Source: Pedobacter cryoconitis (lineage in GTDB: Bacteria; Bacteroidota; Bacteroidia; Sphingobacteriales; Sphingobacteriaceae). Taken from it: DNA of 64,000 bases. Positions within the stretch are counted from its first letter, which is position 1, and each line of letters starts with the position of its first letter. The DNA lies in assembly GCF_014200605.1 (NCBI RefSeq), contig NZ_JACHCE010000010.1, positions 1-64,000 on the forward strand, written 5' to 3'. A model generated the notes under the pieces. It ran no database searches, had not been told where the DNA came from, and saw nothing but the letters and a program-made list of their open reading frames with translations. The position numbers and the translations under genes were made by a program. Positions 9,226 to 17,325 of this stretch are shown in pieces.

Positions 9226-12200
9226 TTAGTTTATGCTTTTCATATATCCTTTTTGTACCAGCAATGGAATGACCGTTTCACCAGCAACCCTTACCGCTTC
9301 CGAAGATCCTCTGGCCGATTCTATCCGGATACAAACTACGGTATAACCAGGTCCCTTTGCATCAGGCGCAAAAAATACATACCAGCCATCGTTTACCTTT
9401 TTCTTTTTAATAATCCTTTCGGGCGTACCGGTTTTACCAGCAACTGCAATACCAAATACACCAGCTTTACGTGCGCTCTGTTCAATCATATACTGTTTTA
9501 ACAAAGCCGCAGCAGCAGGATCTTTAGCCAGCACAACCCCTTGCTTTTCCTTTATCGTAGAATCAGCCAGTTTTAACACATAACGGTTAGGGACTAAAAC
9601 CCCGTCATTAGCAATTGCAGAACCCAACCTGGCCATTGCAGCAGGCGTAGAAATTAACTCACCCTGTCCCCAGGCCATTCCGGAAATACCAGTTGCCCGG
9701 TTCCTGTAAATGTTATTCGGGTTATAGGCAGACCTGAATTCAGTTTTCCGCCATAAGTCAAACCAGCGCTGTTCCTGCTCTTCATTAACTGTTTTCCGGC
9801 CATAATAATATCCTCCAACCCCATGCAGGAACATTCCGGTTTTCAAATAAAGATCACCCATTTGTTCCTGTAAGTGCTGTTGATTAGCCAATTTAATAAA
9901 ATAGACATTATTCGATTTCACAATTGCCTGTTCCATATCAATCAGACCTGTTTCATCAGGTTCCGCACCACGGGTACGGATCCGCTCATTTGCTTTAACC
10001 AGATAAGTCTGTTTCGCAGCTGCCATTCCCAGTTTATTAAAACCAGCCATAGCTGTCAATAGTTTAGCAGTAGATCCCGGCTGTGTGGCAATGGCAAAAC
10101 CCGGATCGGCAGTAGTTGTCCATGAATCCAGTTTATTCTGATCTGAAAGGCTCATGGTGAGTTGTTCCCAATTTTTTACAGGAGGTAAAGGAAAAGCAGC
10201 CGAAGCCAGGACATCACCTGTTTTAGAAGACATCACAACCACAGAAACCCTGTTTTTACTTAATTTAGGATCATGTGCTAAACCAGCCTGCAAATGTGTT
10301 TGTAAACTGGCATCTACACTTAACCTGACTTCACGGTTACGCTTTTTAAAAGTCTGGATTTCTGTACTGTCCAGTCCGGATATCAACAGTGATGTCAAAG
10401 CAGAATAATCCTTTTTAAGCACAGTCATTTCCTTTGGTCCTCTGGGCAAAAAACGGTCTTCCTTATAACGGGAAGCCATCATCGTATAACTGGTCAGCGG
10501 CATTTTAAAACCCCTTAATTCAGCGGCATGCTCATATTCTGCAAAATAACCGTTAATACCCCCATTAAACACGCCAGTATTCGCATCTCCGGTCCAAAAG
10601 AACATTTGTTCTTCAAAAGGATAATAACGGGTTACCCTTTTGTGCATGGCAGAATCCAGCTGATAACCGGCAGCCCCTGCTTCACGCAATTGCTCCATTT
10701 GTTTCTTCACCAGTTCTGGGTTACTGGTTGCTAAAATCAGCCCCGAGCGGTCATATATAGTTCCTGCTTCTAATTTTTTCATTAATATCCCTATCCGGGG
10801 ATTATAGCTGAACATCCTGCTCCCGCTTTTATCTGCTACCAAAGCAGGTTTAACCACCCATGCAGGTGTATTGAAGCTATAGCGGGATACATTAATCACC
10901 AACAGCAATATAGCCGCACAAGCTGCAATTAATGCCGGAACCAGGTTTTTATCCTGTTGCGAGGTCAGATATTTCATCTGTACAGCTGTCCCTCTTACTG
11001 AGGAAACTGATAATAAAAACCCTGCTGCCACGAAATTTATCACCAGCGAAGAACCACCATAACTTTCAAAAGGAAGTGATACACCCGATAAAGGCAACGC
11101 ACCAATAGAGCCGCCGGCAATTAGCAGAAACTGAATAAAAGTACAGATCCCAATACCTGAGCAAATATAAAAGAGGAATGGCGTACCGGTACGCCGGCCA
11201 ATAATTATTGAACGGTGCAGATAGATTAAAAACAAGATGAAAATACAGGTAATACCTGTCCAGCCAAACTCTTCTCCGATAGCCGGAAGAATCATATCCG
11301 TATGGGCTTCAGGAATAGTTTTAGCGAACCCTTTTCCGGTTCCCTGTCCGCTGATTCCACCAGTTGCAATTCCCCAAAGGCCGTTGGCAACCTGATCACC
11401 ACCATAAACTTCATTATTCCAGGCATCCTGCCAAATCGCTTTCCTGTCAGACAGTCTGGCTACCGGCCCCGGAACAATTTTATCCAGATAAGGGATTTTA
11501 TCAATCGTTAAAAAGGCTGTGATCACAATCAGTGCCATCACCGCCGATTCGCTCATTGACTTACGTTTTAGAACATGGTATAGCCCTAAAACAGCAAAAG
11601 TAACTAAAGCATCAAACCATACATTATCTACAAACCAGGCAACCAGTACATACAGTAAAACAAAAGCTGCCATCTCCATAAAATCTCCTCTGGAGAAAGA
11701 GAAAAGCAGAATAAAAGTAAAACAGATTACGATTGCCGGGCCAAGGTCCCCTAACAGTAAAAACAAAAATAACGTGAACAGGATTGCTGCCAGTGCAAAA
11801 GAGAAAAATGACCAGCGCTTTTTCCAGCTCGAATAGGTCGCTATAAATTGTTCATTCTGCGCAAAGAAACCTGCCAGAAACAGCACGACGATATATTTGA
11901 CCACTTCACTGGGCTGTACACCCAGTAGATTCACTTTAACCCCGCTGCCTTCCGGGCCTGCTCCAAATAAAAGTGTACCTGCCAGCAGTAAAATAGCCCC
12001 TGCAATCCATGGCCATCCATTAGCCGCAGAACGGTCTTTAAAAAAGAATAAACGATAAAAAGCAGAATCAGCTGTAAAGCGTTTCAGCTGCAAAAACAAC
12101 AGCACACAAAAACCAGCAACTCCGATATATAAAAACCAGAGAGAGTCAACAGCAAGGAACCTATCCCTTACCGGGTCCTGCAAACTCAGTAAAGTCAGAA

Positions 12201-13179
12201 AAGACAATCCTGTCAGCAGCATTAACAAAGGTAAAATCAATTGATCCGCCTCCGGGAATTTAAACGACAGCAGTAAATGAATAATGACAAATGCCAGCAA
12301 AAAACCTCCTGTAACTACAAAATACCAAAACTTAAACTGCTCAGGCGTACGTACAACTAAAGCACCGTCATTTTTCAGCATATTAAATTCGCGGGAAGCA
12401 ATTAACCTGATCACATGAGGTGCTTCATTAAAATTCAGTTGTTTGGAACCATTTAATTCCTGTACTCCTTTAACCTGTCCAAATTCAGCACCTGGTTTTA
12501 AAGGAATTACTTCATAAGCTTTCCCTTCCGGCAACTCATTAAATGAATACTGCCCTGATGCATCCGTCCGGGCATAAGCCGAAAACGACCTGGCATCAAT
12601 ACTGTCAGCAGGAAGCACAGTAGACAGCCTCACCAAAACCCCGGCAACGGCTTCTCCTTTATGTTCTACCTTACCTTTAATCACGCCGTTGCCCATCGCC
12701 ATGCTTTTAACAGCTGGCATAGACGGGGCATTATTTTTTTCCTGTGTGAAACGGGCCTCATCATCTCCGGTAAAACCTAATAATGACCTGGATACCGCTA
12801 CCCTCTTTTTGAAACCAGCGCCCCCATTGTTATAAGCCTCATCGGCCACCACATTGAATTTTCTTTTATTCAGATCACCGATATTCGTAAAAGACAGGCC
12901 TTTTGATTCTTGCGCAGCAATAGCGTTACTGATGATCTCAATATCCAGCGGATCTTCCAGATAATAACCTCTGGTCAGTAAAGCCTTCACTGCTTTAGCA
13001 GGTTCAGGTGCATTTAAATTGACTGTTGTCCCAGCTTTCAGCCGCTGATCTACATCCTTTATCCTGCCCTGGAGTACTCCAAATAGCCTGACGAACAAAG
13101 TCACCAGTAAAATAGCAATCAGCCCTAAAAACAAGCGCTCCTGCCCTCTTCCCCGATGTTCCGTATTTCCTTTATCCAT
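9226..13179 (-). CDS. Fused SEDS (RodA/FtsW) polymerase and class B penicillin-binding protein
   Basis: A 1317-aa polypeptide joining two enzymes of septal or lateral wall synthesis. Order: one TM helix (16-36); a periplasmic part with a carboxypeptidase-regulatory-like beta domain (about 164-262); a multi-TM SEDS unit (about 285-730) with GDLGPA (477-481), the catalytic-loop motif PEAHTD with Asp628, and LPLSGVSLPFESYGGSS (695-711); another TM (745-765); and a PBP transpeptidase with GTIYDRSG (806-813), SxxK S1036-K1039, SxN S1089-N1091 and KTG 1249-1251. SEDS polymerise lipid II glycan and bPBPs crosslink it; normally they are separate proteins that pair. Gaps to neighbours are 2 and 10 nt. 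All key residues are present. Confidence 0.93.
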   Translation of the reverse strand: MDKGNTEHRGRGQERLFLGLIAILLVTLFVRLFGVLQGRIKDVDQRLKAGTTVNLNAPEPAKAVKALLTRGYYLEDPLDIEIISNAIAAQESKGLSFTNIGDLNKRKFNVVADEAYNNGGAGFKKRVAVSRSLLGFTGDDEARFTQEKNNAPSMPAVKSMAMGNGVIKGKVEHKGEAVAGVLVRLSTVLPADSIDARSFSAYARTDASGQYSFNELPEGKAYEVIPLKPGAEFGQVKGVQELNGSKQLNFNEAPHVIRLIASREFNMLKNDGALVVRTPEQFKFWYFVVTGGFLLAFVIIHLLLSFKFPEADQLILPLLMLLTGLSFLTLLSLQDPVRDRFLAVDSLWFLYIGVAGFCVLLFLQLKRFTADSAFYRLFFFKDRSAANGWPWIAGAILLLAGTLLFGAGPEGSGVKVNLLGVQPSEVVKYIVVLFLAGFFAQNEQFIATYSSWKKRWSFFSFALAAILFTLFLFLLLGDLGPAIVICFTFILLFSFSRGDFMEMAAFVLLYVLVAWFVDNVWFDALVTFAVLGLYHVLKRKSMSESAVMALIVITAFLTIDKIPYLDKIVPGPVARLSDRKAIWQDAWNNEVYGGDQVANGLWGIATGGISGQGTGKGFAKTIPEAHTDMILPAIGEEFGWTGITCIFILFLIYLHRSIIIGRRTGTPFLFYICSGIGICTFIQFLLIAGGSIGALPLSGVSLPFESYGGSSLVINFVAAGFLLSVSSVRGTAVQMKYLTSQQDKNLVPALIAACAAILLLVINVSRYSFNTPAWVVKPALVADKSGSRMFSYNPRIGILMKKLEAGTIYDRSGLILATSNPELVKKQMEQLREAGAAGYQLDSAMHKRVTRYYPFEEQMFFWTGDANTGVFNGGINGYFAEYEHAAELRGFKMPLTSYTMMASRYKEDRFLPRGPKEMTVLKKDYSALTSLLISGLDSTEIQTFKKRNREVRLSVDASLQTHLQAGLAHDPKLSKNRVSVVVMSSKTGDVLASAAFPLPPVKNWEQLTMSLSDQNKLDSWTTTADPGFAIATQPGSTAKLLTAMAGFNKLGMAAAKQTYLVKANERIRTRGAEPDETGLIDMEQAIVKSNNVYFIKLANQQHLQEQMGDLYLKTGMFLHGVGGYYYGRKTVNEEQEQRWFDLWRKTEFRSAYNPNNIYRNRATGISGMAWGQGELISTPAAMARLGSAIANDGVLVPNRYVLKLADSTIKEKQGVVLAKDPAAAALLKQYMIEQSARKAGVFGIAVAGKTGTPERIIKKKKVNDGWYVFFAPDAKGPGYTVVCIRIESARGSSEAVRVAGETVIPLLVQKGYMKSIN

Positions 13180-13181
13180 AA

Positions 13182-14624
13182 TTATTTCTTAGCCAGTGAA
13201 TCTGCCGCAAAGCCTTTTTTAGATATTCTGCCATTCACATAAAACTGATCCTGAAAAACAAACCGTACCTGTAGAGGATAATTCACTTTATTAAAGCGGA
13301 TATTCTTTATATCCAGCACATTGTTATAAGATAATATTCCTGTTTCAAAATTCTCCAGCACCAGCTGATCTATCTTTACATACCTGCATTTTGGAGAAAG
13401 GATCAGTGCAGGTCCTTTGTAAGCCGAATCACTTTGAAAAACAATATTGCCTTTGGTTTTCAGAATTAAAGTATCCCGGTCAATGTTCAGCGGCTGGCTC
13501 AGACGAACCGGCACCTTAAATACTGTATCTGAAAGCAATAAAGTATCTCCTTTGAGCTTCAGCAGTGTATCACTGATCATTCTTTCCTGTGGATTTAATG
13601 CGGATTTTATCGGGGTTATCAAAACTGTTCCAGGCTGATCAAGCTTTGTCCCTTCGGCAGTATGATAGAAAAACAACCATACTGTGGTTCCTAAAAACAA
13701 CAAGCATAAAACTGACAGTAAAAAAATCAAACCATTAGAACTCTTTTGTTTGACAATACTTTGCTCAGGTACAGATTTAACCGTCTCCCTTAAAGGCTCT
13801 GCTAATGAAGGTTTTTCTGCAGATTGAGTTTTAGACACAGGTTTGCCTGCTGCCGGAATTTCATATACCGCCGGTATTTTATCATTTTTAGCCAGTACAA
13901 CAGTCACATTATCCTTACCACCGGCAAGATTTGCCTCCTCTATTAAACGCTGTGCTTTTACAGCAAGGGTTTCCGGGCCATTTAACACTGCAGTTATTAA
14001 AGCAGCGTCAATCATATCGGTCAGCCCATCACTGCAGATCAGGATCAGGTCACCAGGTAAGAAAGGTGATGATCCGGTTTCAAAATAAGCATCAGTCATT
14101 CCCTTACGGCTTGCCAAACCCAAAGCCTGGTTGATCTGATTCCTTTTAGGATGCTGCATAGCTGCTTCTTCAGTTAACCTGCCAGAATCTTCCAAAAAAC
14201 CTACAAAAGACTGATCATGCGAAATCTTAATCAATGAATGATCACGGAACAAATATAACCTGGTATCTCCTACATGCACATAATGCAGCAGGTTATTCTG
14301 TCTGTCAATTACAGCCAATGTAGCCACACAAGCCATATCCATCAATTCCAGATCACCTTGTTTATGCTCAATAATCTGTTCATTGGCCAGATAAAAAACC
14401 CGGTTCAGCTGACTGATTAAATCGGGTTCAATCGTTTCCAGTTCTTTTAAAATAACACCTTTAGTCAATGCAGCTGCAATTTCTCCGCCAGCATATCCGC
14501 CAACACCATCAATCACCCCTGCAATCATAAATTTATTATGCATCACTTCCTGCGTAATGAATTCATCTTCATTATTCTCTCTTACCCTGCCGGCATGAGT
14601 AATTCCAAATAAACGGTCAGCCAT
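13182..14624 (-). CDS. Membrane-anchored PP2C-type Ser/Thr phosphatase
   Basis: A 480-aa protein. Residues 1-245 are a PP2C catalytic domain: RENNEDE (Asp20), VIDGVGG (Asp39), HVGDTRLY, CSDGLTD (Asp199) and GGKDNVT (Asp238), the metal-binding set. A Pro/Ser-rich linker leads to one TM helix (about 298-320). The C-terminal 160 residues would lie in the periplasm and show regularly spaced short strands suggestive of a beta-helix or beta-solenoid. It should remove phosphates placed by the operon kinase, as PstP does in Mycobacterium. Its ATG overlaps the microprotein stop (TAATG), implying translational coupling. Confidence 0.92.
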   Translation of the reverse strand: MADRLFGITHAGRVRENNEDEFITQEVMHNKFMIAGVIDGVGGYAGGEIAAALTKGVILKELETIEPDLISQLNRVFYLANEQIIEHKQGDLELMDMACVATLAVIDRQNNLLHYVHVGDTRLYLFRDHSLIKISHDQSFVGFLEDSGRLTEEAAMQHPKRNQINQALGLASRKGMTDAYFETGSSPFLPGDLILICSDGLTDMIDAALITAVLNGPETLAVKAQRLIEEANLAGGKDNVTVVLAKNDKIPAVYEIPAAGKPVSKTQSAEKPSLAEPLRETVKSVPEQSIVKQKSSNGLIFLLSVLCLLFLGTTVWLFFYHTAEGTKLDQPGTVLITPIKSALNPQERMISDTLLKLKGDTLLLSDTVFKVPVRLSQPLNIDRDTLILKTKGNIVFQSDSAYKGPALILSPKCRYVKIDQLVLENFETGILSYNNVLDIKNIRFNKVNYPLQVRFVFQDQFYVNGRISKKGFAADSLAKK

Positions 14625-14713
14625 TATCTCTGTGATTTTTTAATATCCGTAAAATGCCATACCAGCAACAAAATTCCTATGGCCAATAGCCCTATTGATA
14701 AATAATTACCCAT
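14624..14713 (-). CDS. 29-aa single-pass membrane microprotein
   Basis: A short frame starting MGNYLSIG and ending DIKKSQR: 29 residues, with one hydrophobic helix (about 4-20) and a charged C-terminal tail, giving an N-out/C-in orientation. It starts 6 nt after the stop of the 315-aa gene, and its stop overlaps the PP2C start in the sequence TAATG, so it fills the gap between the two genes almost exactly. That placement, plus the hydrophobic composition, argues for a real gene. Its role is unknown; it could assist membrane assembly of the SEDS-PBP, kinase or phosphatase. Confidence 0.6.
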   Translation of the reverse strand: MGNYLSIGLLAIGILLLVWHFTDIKKSQR

Positions 14714-14719
14714 ACAGGA

Positions 14720-15667
14720 TTAAGGTTTAAAAATGTTAACACCAATAATACCGTTTAGCAATATTTTTGAATTGAAAGGAAGTTCAACCCAGTCCGGTGC
14801 ATTGACAGCACTCCGATATACCTCTACTTCATTTACCATTGTTTTTTCACCAAAAGAAGCCAGATAAAATTTACCTTCAGGTTCATTATACCGGATACTC
14901 AAATGAGGTGTATTGACCCAATCAGAAGGGATAGTAAAAATATAAGGCTCTTTTCTGGTTTCATCCTTACCCGAAACTACAATTTCCCGGGTGGTCATCA
15001 GATACTCCACTTTTTTACCTCTGAAATTCTGATCCGGCATAATGGTTTCTAAACGCGCAAGGACTTTATCAGATTTCCCTTTCACGAGTTGCACATTTTC
15101 AAGATCCATCGCATAAGGCAGCTCATAATAGCCTTCGCTATAATAAGTAAAGCCATTTAAAATATCCTGGTTCACGTCAAGCGTTTCTGCAATCCCGGTT
15201 TGTCTAGGAATAAAGGTCACTCTTAAATTTTCTTCCTTTTTGGTACTTCCAGGAAGTAATTTCCCGATAAAGCCTTTATCACCACGTTCATAATCCGGAT
15301 GAGAAGCCAGTCTGAAAACCCATTTAGAACTTGAGGGCTCAACAGTTTTTCCCATTTTCCGGTATTCTTTTAAGATCTCATAAAACTGATTGACAGATTC
15401 ATGAACAATGATCCCAAATAAGCCTTGTTTATGTTCCAGAAACTCCTTATAGTCCTCTTCATTGAAACAAATAATAAATTCATGATAAAAAACTATACGG
15501 TTCGCGAAAGACAGCTGACCAATAGATTCTTTGAATTTATCCAGTATATATTTATAAACTTCATCGGGAGTTAACCCTTTGACCGCTTTTTTCGCTTTAC
15601 TTTTCTCTGTTGGAAGAAACCAGTCCTGCAGACCTGTTTTTTTCCAGAAAGTTGACTTCTCTGCCAT
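14720..15667 (-). CDS. Unknown operon protein, possible degenerate FHA-like architecture
   Basis: A 315-aa cytoplasmic protein without a signal peptide or TM. Residues about 30-135 are alpha/beta and resemble in layout the FhaA N-terminal domain (a strand VFYHEFIICF, then EEDYKEFLE). The C-terminal 90 residues are strand-rich and end TMVNEVEV...WVELPFNSKILLNG, similar to the end of an FHA fold, but the GR and SRxH phosphothreonine residues are missing. I therefore call it unknown, with an FHA-like scaffold as inference only. It sits between kinase and phosphatase, 6 nt before the microprotein. Confidence 0.75.
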   Translation of the reverse strand: MAEKSTFWKKTGLQDWFLPTEKSKAKKAVKGLTPDEVYKYILDKFKESIGQLSFANRIVFYHEFIICFNEEDYKEFLEHKQGLFGIIVHESVNQFYEILKEYRKMGKTVEPSSSKWVFRLASHPDYERGDKGFIGKLLPGSTKKEENLRVTFIPRQTGIAETLDVNQDILNGFTYYSEGYYELPYAMDLENVQLVKGKSDKVLARLETIMPDQNFRGKKVEYLMTTREIVVSGKDETRKEPYIFTIPSDWVNTPHLSIRYNEPEGKFYLASFGEKTMVNEVEVYRSAVNAPDWVELPFNSKILLNGIIGVNIFKP

Positions 15668-15715
15668 TTTATCCCTTTTTATCTGTTAAGAGTCTGTTTA
15701 ATTTTAAAACGTACG

Positions 15716-17059
15716 CTAAAAATGAAGCGTAGTATCTAAATTCATTGTTGTGGTATCCTGAGCGGGCTGTGGAACAGGTTTAAGCTGTACCGGCTGCGTT
15801 TGTGTCGTACCGCTATCGTTGAATGAATCACGGTTTTTATCCCAGCTATACCCTTTATCTTCCTCATCCTGGTTTGTTGTACCCTGAGCAGGGTTCTGTT
15901 TCGCAGGCTGTTCTTTTTTCACAGGTTTAACCGGCTCTTTAAATAACAGAAAATAACTCAATAAGGCAATCATAAAAACTACCCCTGCCGATAAAACATA
16001 AAATACAGGTTTAGAGATCACAATTACTCCCGCATCCCTTACAGGTATTCCATCCTGCGTCTCCTGATAATGCAAGAGCAGGTTTTGCAATCTGTCATTC
16101 TCTTTTTGCATTAAAGAAAGACCCGTAACATCGGTTGCTGCACTTGCTGAATCAGCTATACTGCTATGTACAATTGCATATTGCAGCTCCATTCCATTGC
16201 TATATCTCGAAGCAGGTGCTTTTTCCAGACATTTACTGATCAGAGCGATCAGCCATCCGGGAACCTGCATTTCGTGCGCAGCTTTTTCTGGTGACCAGCT
16301 TTCAGGCATATTCGCTTTCCGCAGGGCCAGCAGATCAGGAACAGGCAGTTCTAAATGACCGACTAAAACATCATTGCGTGATTTCTGCCCATTATCCAAT
16401 AAAGGAAAGGGAACTTGTCCTGCAAGCAATTCATACAGGATTACCCCATAACTGTAAATATCAGTTTCAAAAAGCATTTGCCCCTCACTTTGCTCTGGTG
16501 CCATAAATTCAATAGCTCCGGCATGGCGGATACTGGTTCTTCGCTGTTCATCAGACATCGCCGACAAACCAAAATCCAGTAAAACATAATTACCCGTATG
16601 CATATTAAGTTTTACATTATTGCTCTTAATATCACCATGTTTTACAGTTACTTTATGACAGTGCGCTAAAGCATTGGCCAAATGGTCTGCTACTTTAATC
16701 ACTTCTTTTACCGTAAATATTTTATCATGCGGCTCTTTCAGCAATTCTTCCAGATCAGGCCCTTCGATATATTCCATTTCTATAAATGGAAAAGACCCGC
16801 TTTCGGTAATCCCCGAATTTAAGATTTTAACTATATTAGGATTAGGCTCTTCATTTACCTTTTTCAATTTCTCCACTTCATTCTGAAAACTCCTGAAATT
16901 TTTATCTTCCTTGCTTTCTGTATGGACTGGTGTTGGCAATAATTTCACCGCCGTGATAATAGGACCAAAACGTCTTCCCTTGTAAACTGAACCCTGACCA
17001 CCGGTACGCAATGCGCCCATATTTTCCAGGCCTTCAGTAATCGTAAATACTTTACTCAT
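15716..17059 (-). CDS. Transmembrane Ser/Thr protein kinase (Hanks type)
   Basis: A 447-aa kinase. Visible motifs: glycine loop TGGQGSVYKG (19-28), Lys39 in AVK, Glu62, catalytic HGDIKSNN (Asp143, Lys145, Asn148), DFG 162-164 and APEQ 188-190. HGD replaces HRD, so it is a non-RD kinase that may not need activation-loop phosphorylation. One TM helix (353-373) is followed by about 75 periplasmic residues rich in Pro, Gln and Thr, with no PASTA repeats, unlike PknB. It is the first gene of the operon; likely substrates are the FHA proteins and the SEDS-PBP. A gap of 48 nt precedes the next gene. Confidence 0.92.
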   Translation of the reverse strand: MSKVFTITEGLENMGALRTGGQGSVYKGRRFGPIITAVKLLPTPVHTESKEDKNFRSFQNEVEKLKKVNEEPNPNIVKILNSGITESGSFPFIEMEYIEGPDLEELLKEPHDKIFTVKEVIKVADHLANALAHCHKVTVKHGDIKSNNVKLNMHTGNYVLLDFGLSAMSDEQRRTSIRHAGAIEFMAPEQSEGQMLFETDIYSYGVILYELLAGQVPFPLLDNGQKSRNDVLVGHLELPVPDLLALRKANMPESWSPEKAAHEMQVPGWLIALISKCLEKAPASRYSNGMELQYAIVHSSIADSASAATDVTGLSLMQKENDRLQNLLLHYQETQDGIPVRDAGVIVISKPVFYVLSAGVVFMIALLSYFLLFKEPVKPVKKEQPAKQNPAQGTTNQDEEDKGYSWDKNRDSFNDSGTTQTQPVQLKPVPQPAQDTTTMNLDTTLHF

Positions 17060-17289
17060 TTAAGCTAATTCAACTCTGTGTGTGGTAAAATTACTACAAT
17101 TTTAGTTCCAATGTTTATTTAAAAAATCATTGCAGGACAGCACAGGCATTTTGTAAAATAAGATGAACCGGGGACAACCTGTTTTTGTAAGGAAAAACCA
17201 GGAATATATCAGGCTAAATCAATTAGTTTAATTGTAGTTGACCAGTATATGAGTCCATCTTTTCCTGGTAAACAGGTGGACCCTTAAAC

Positions 17290-17317
17290 AAAAAAGGCTG
17301 CCCTTAAGGCAGCCTTT
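17290..17317 (-). terminator. Intrinsic terminator of the SusD gene
   Basis: Stem AAAGGCTGCC/GGCAGCCTTT (17293-17302 and 17308-17317) with a 5-nt loop. Read on the minus strand it is followed by six Ts. It lies 8 nt past the SusD stop. Confidence 0.85.
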
Positions 17318-17325
17318 ACAATCAA

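Noticed and set aside
11519..11836. 105-aa open frame opposite the SEDS-PBP gene
   Set aside because: It lies wholly antisense to well-supported SEDS transmembrane coding sequence; its composition is a reflection of that sequence.
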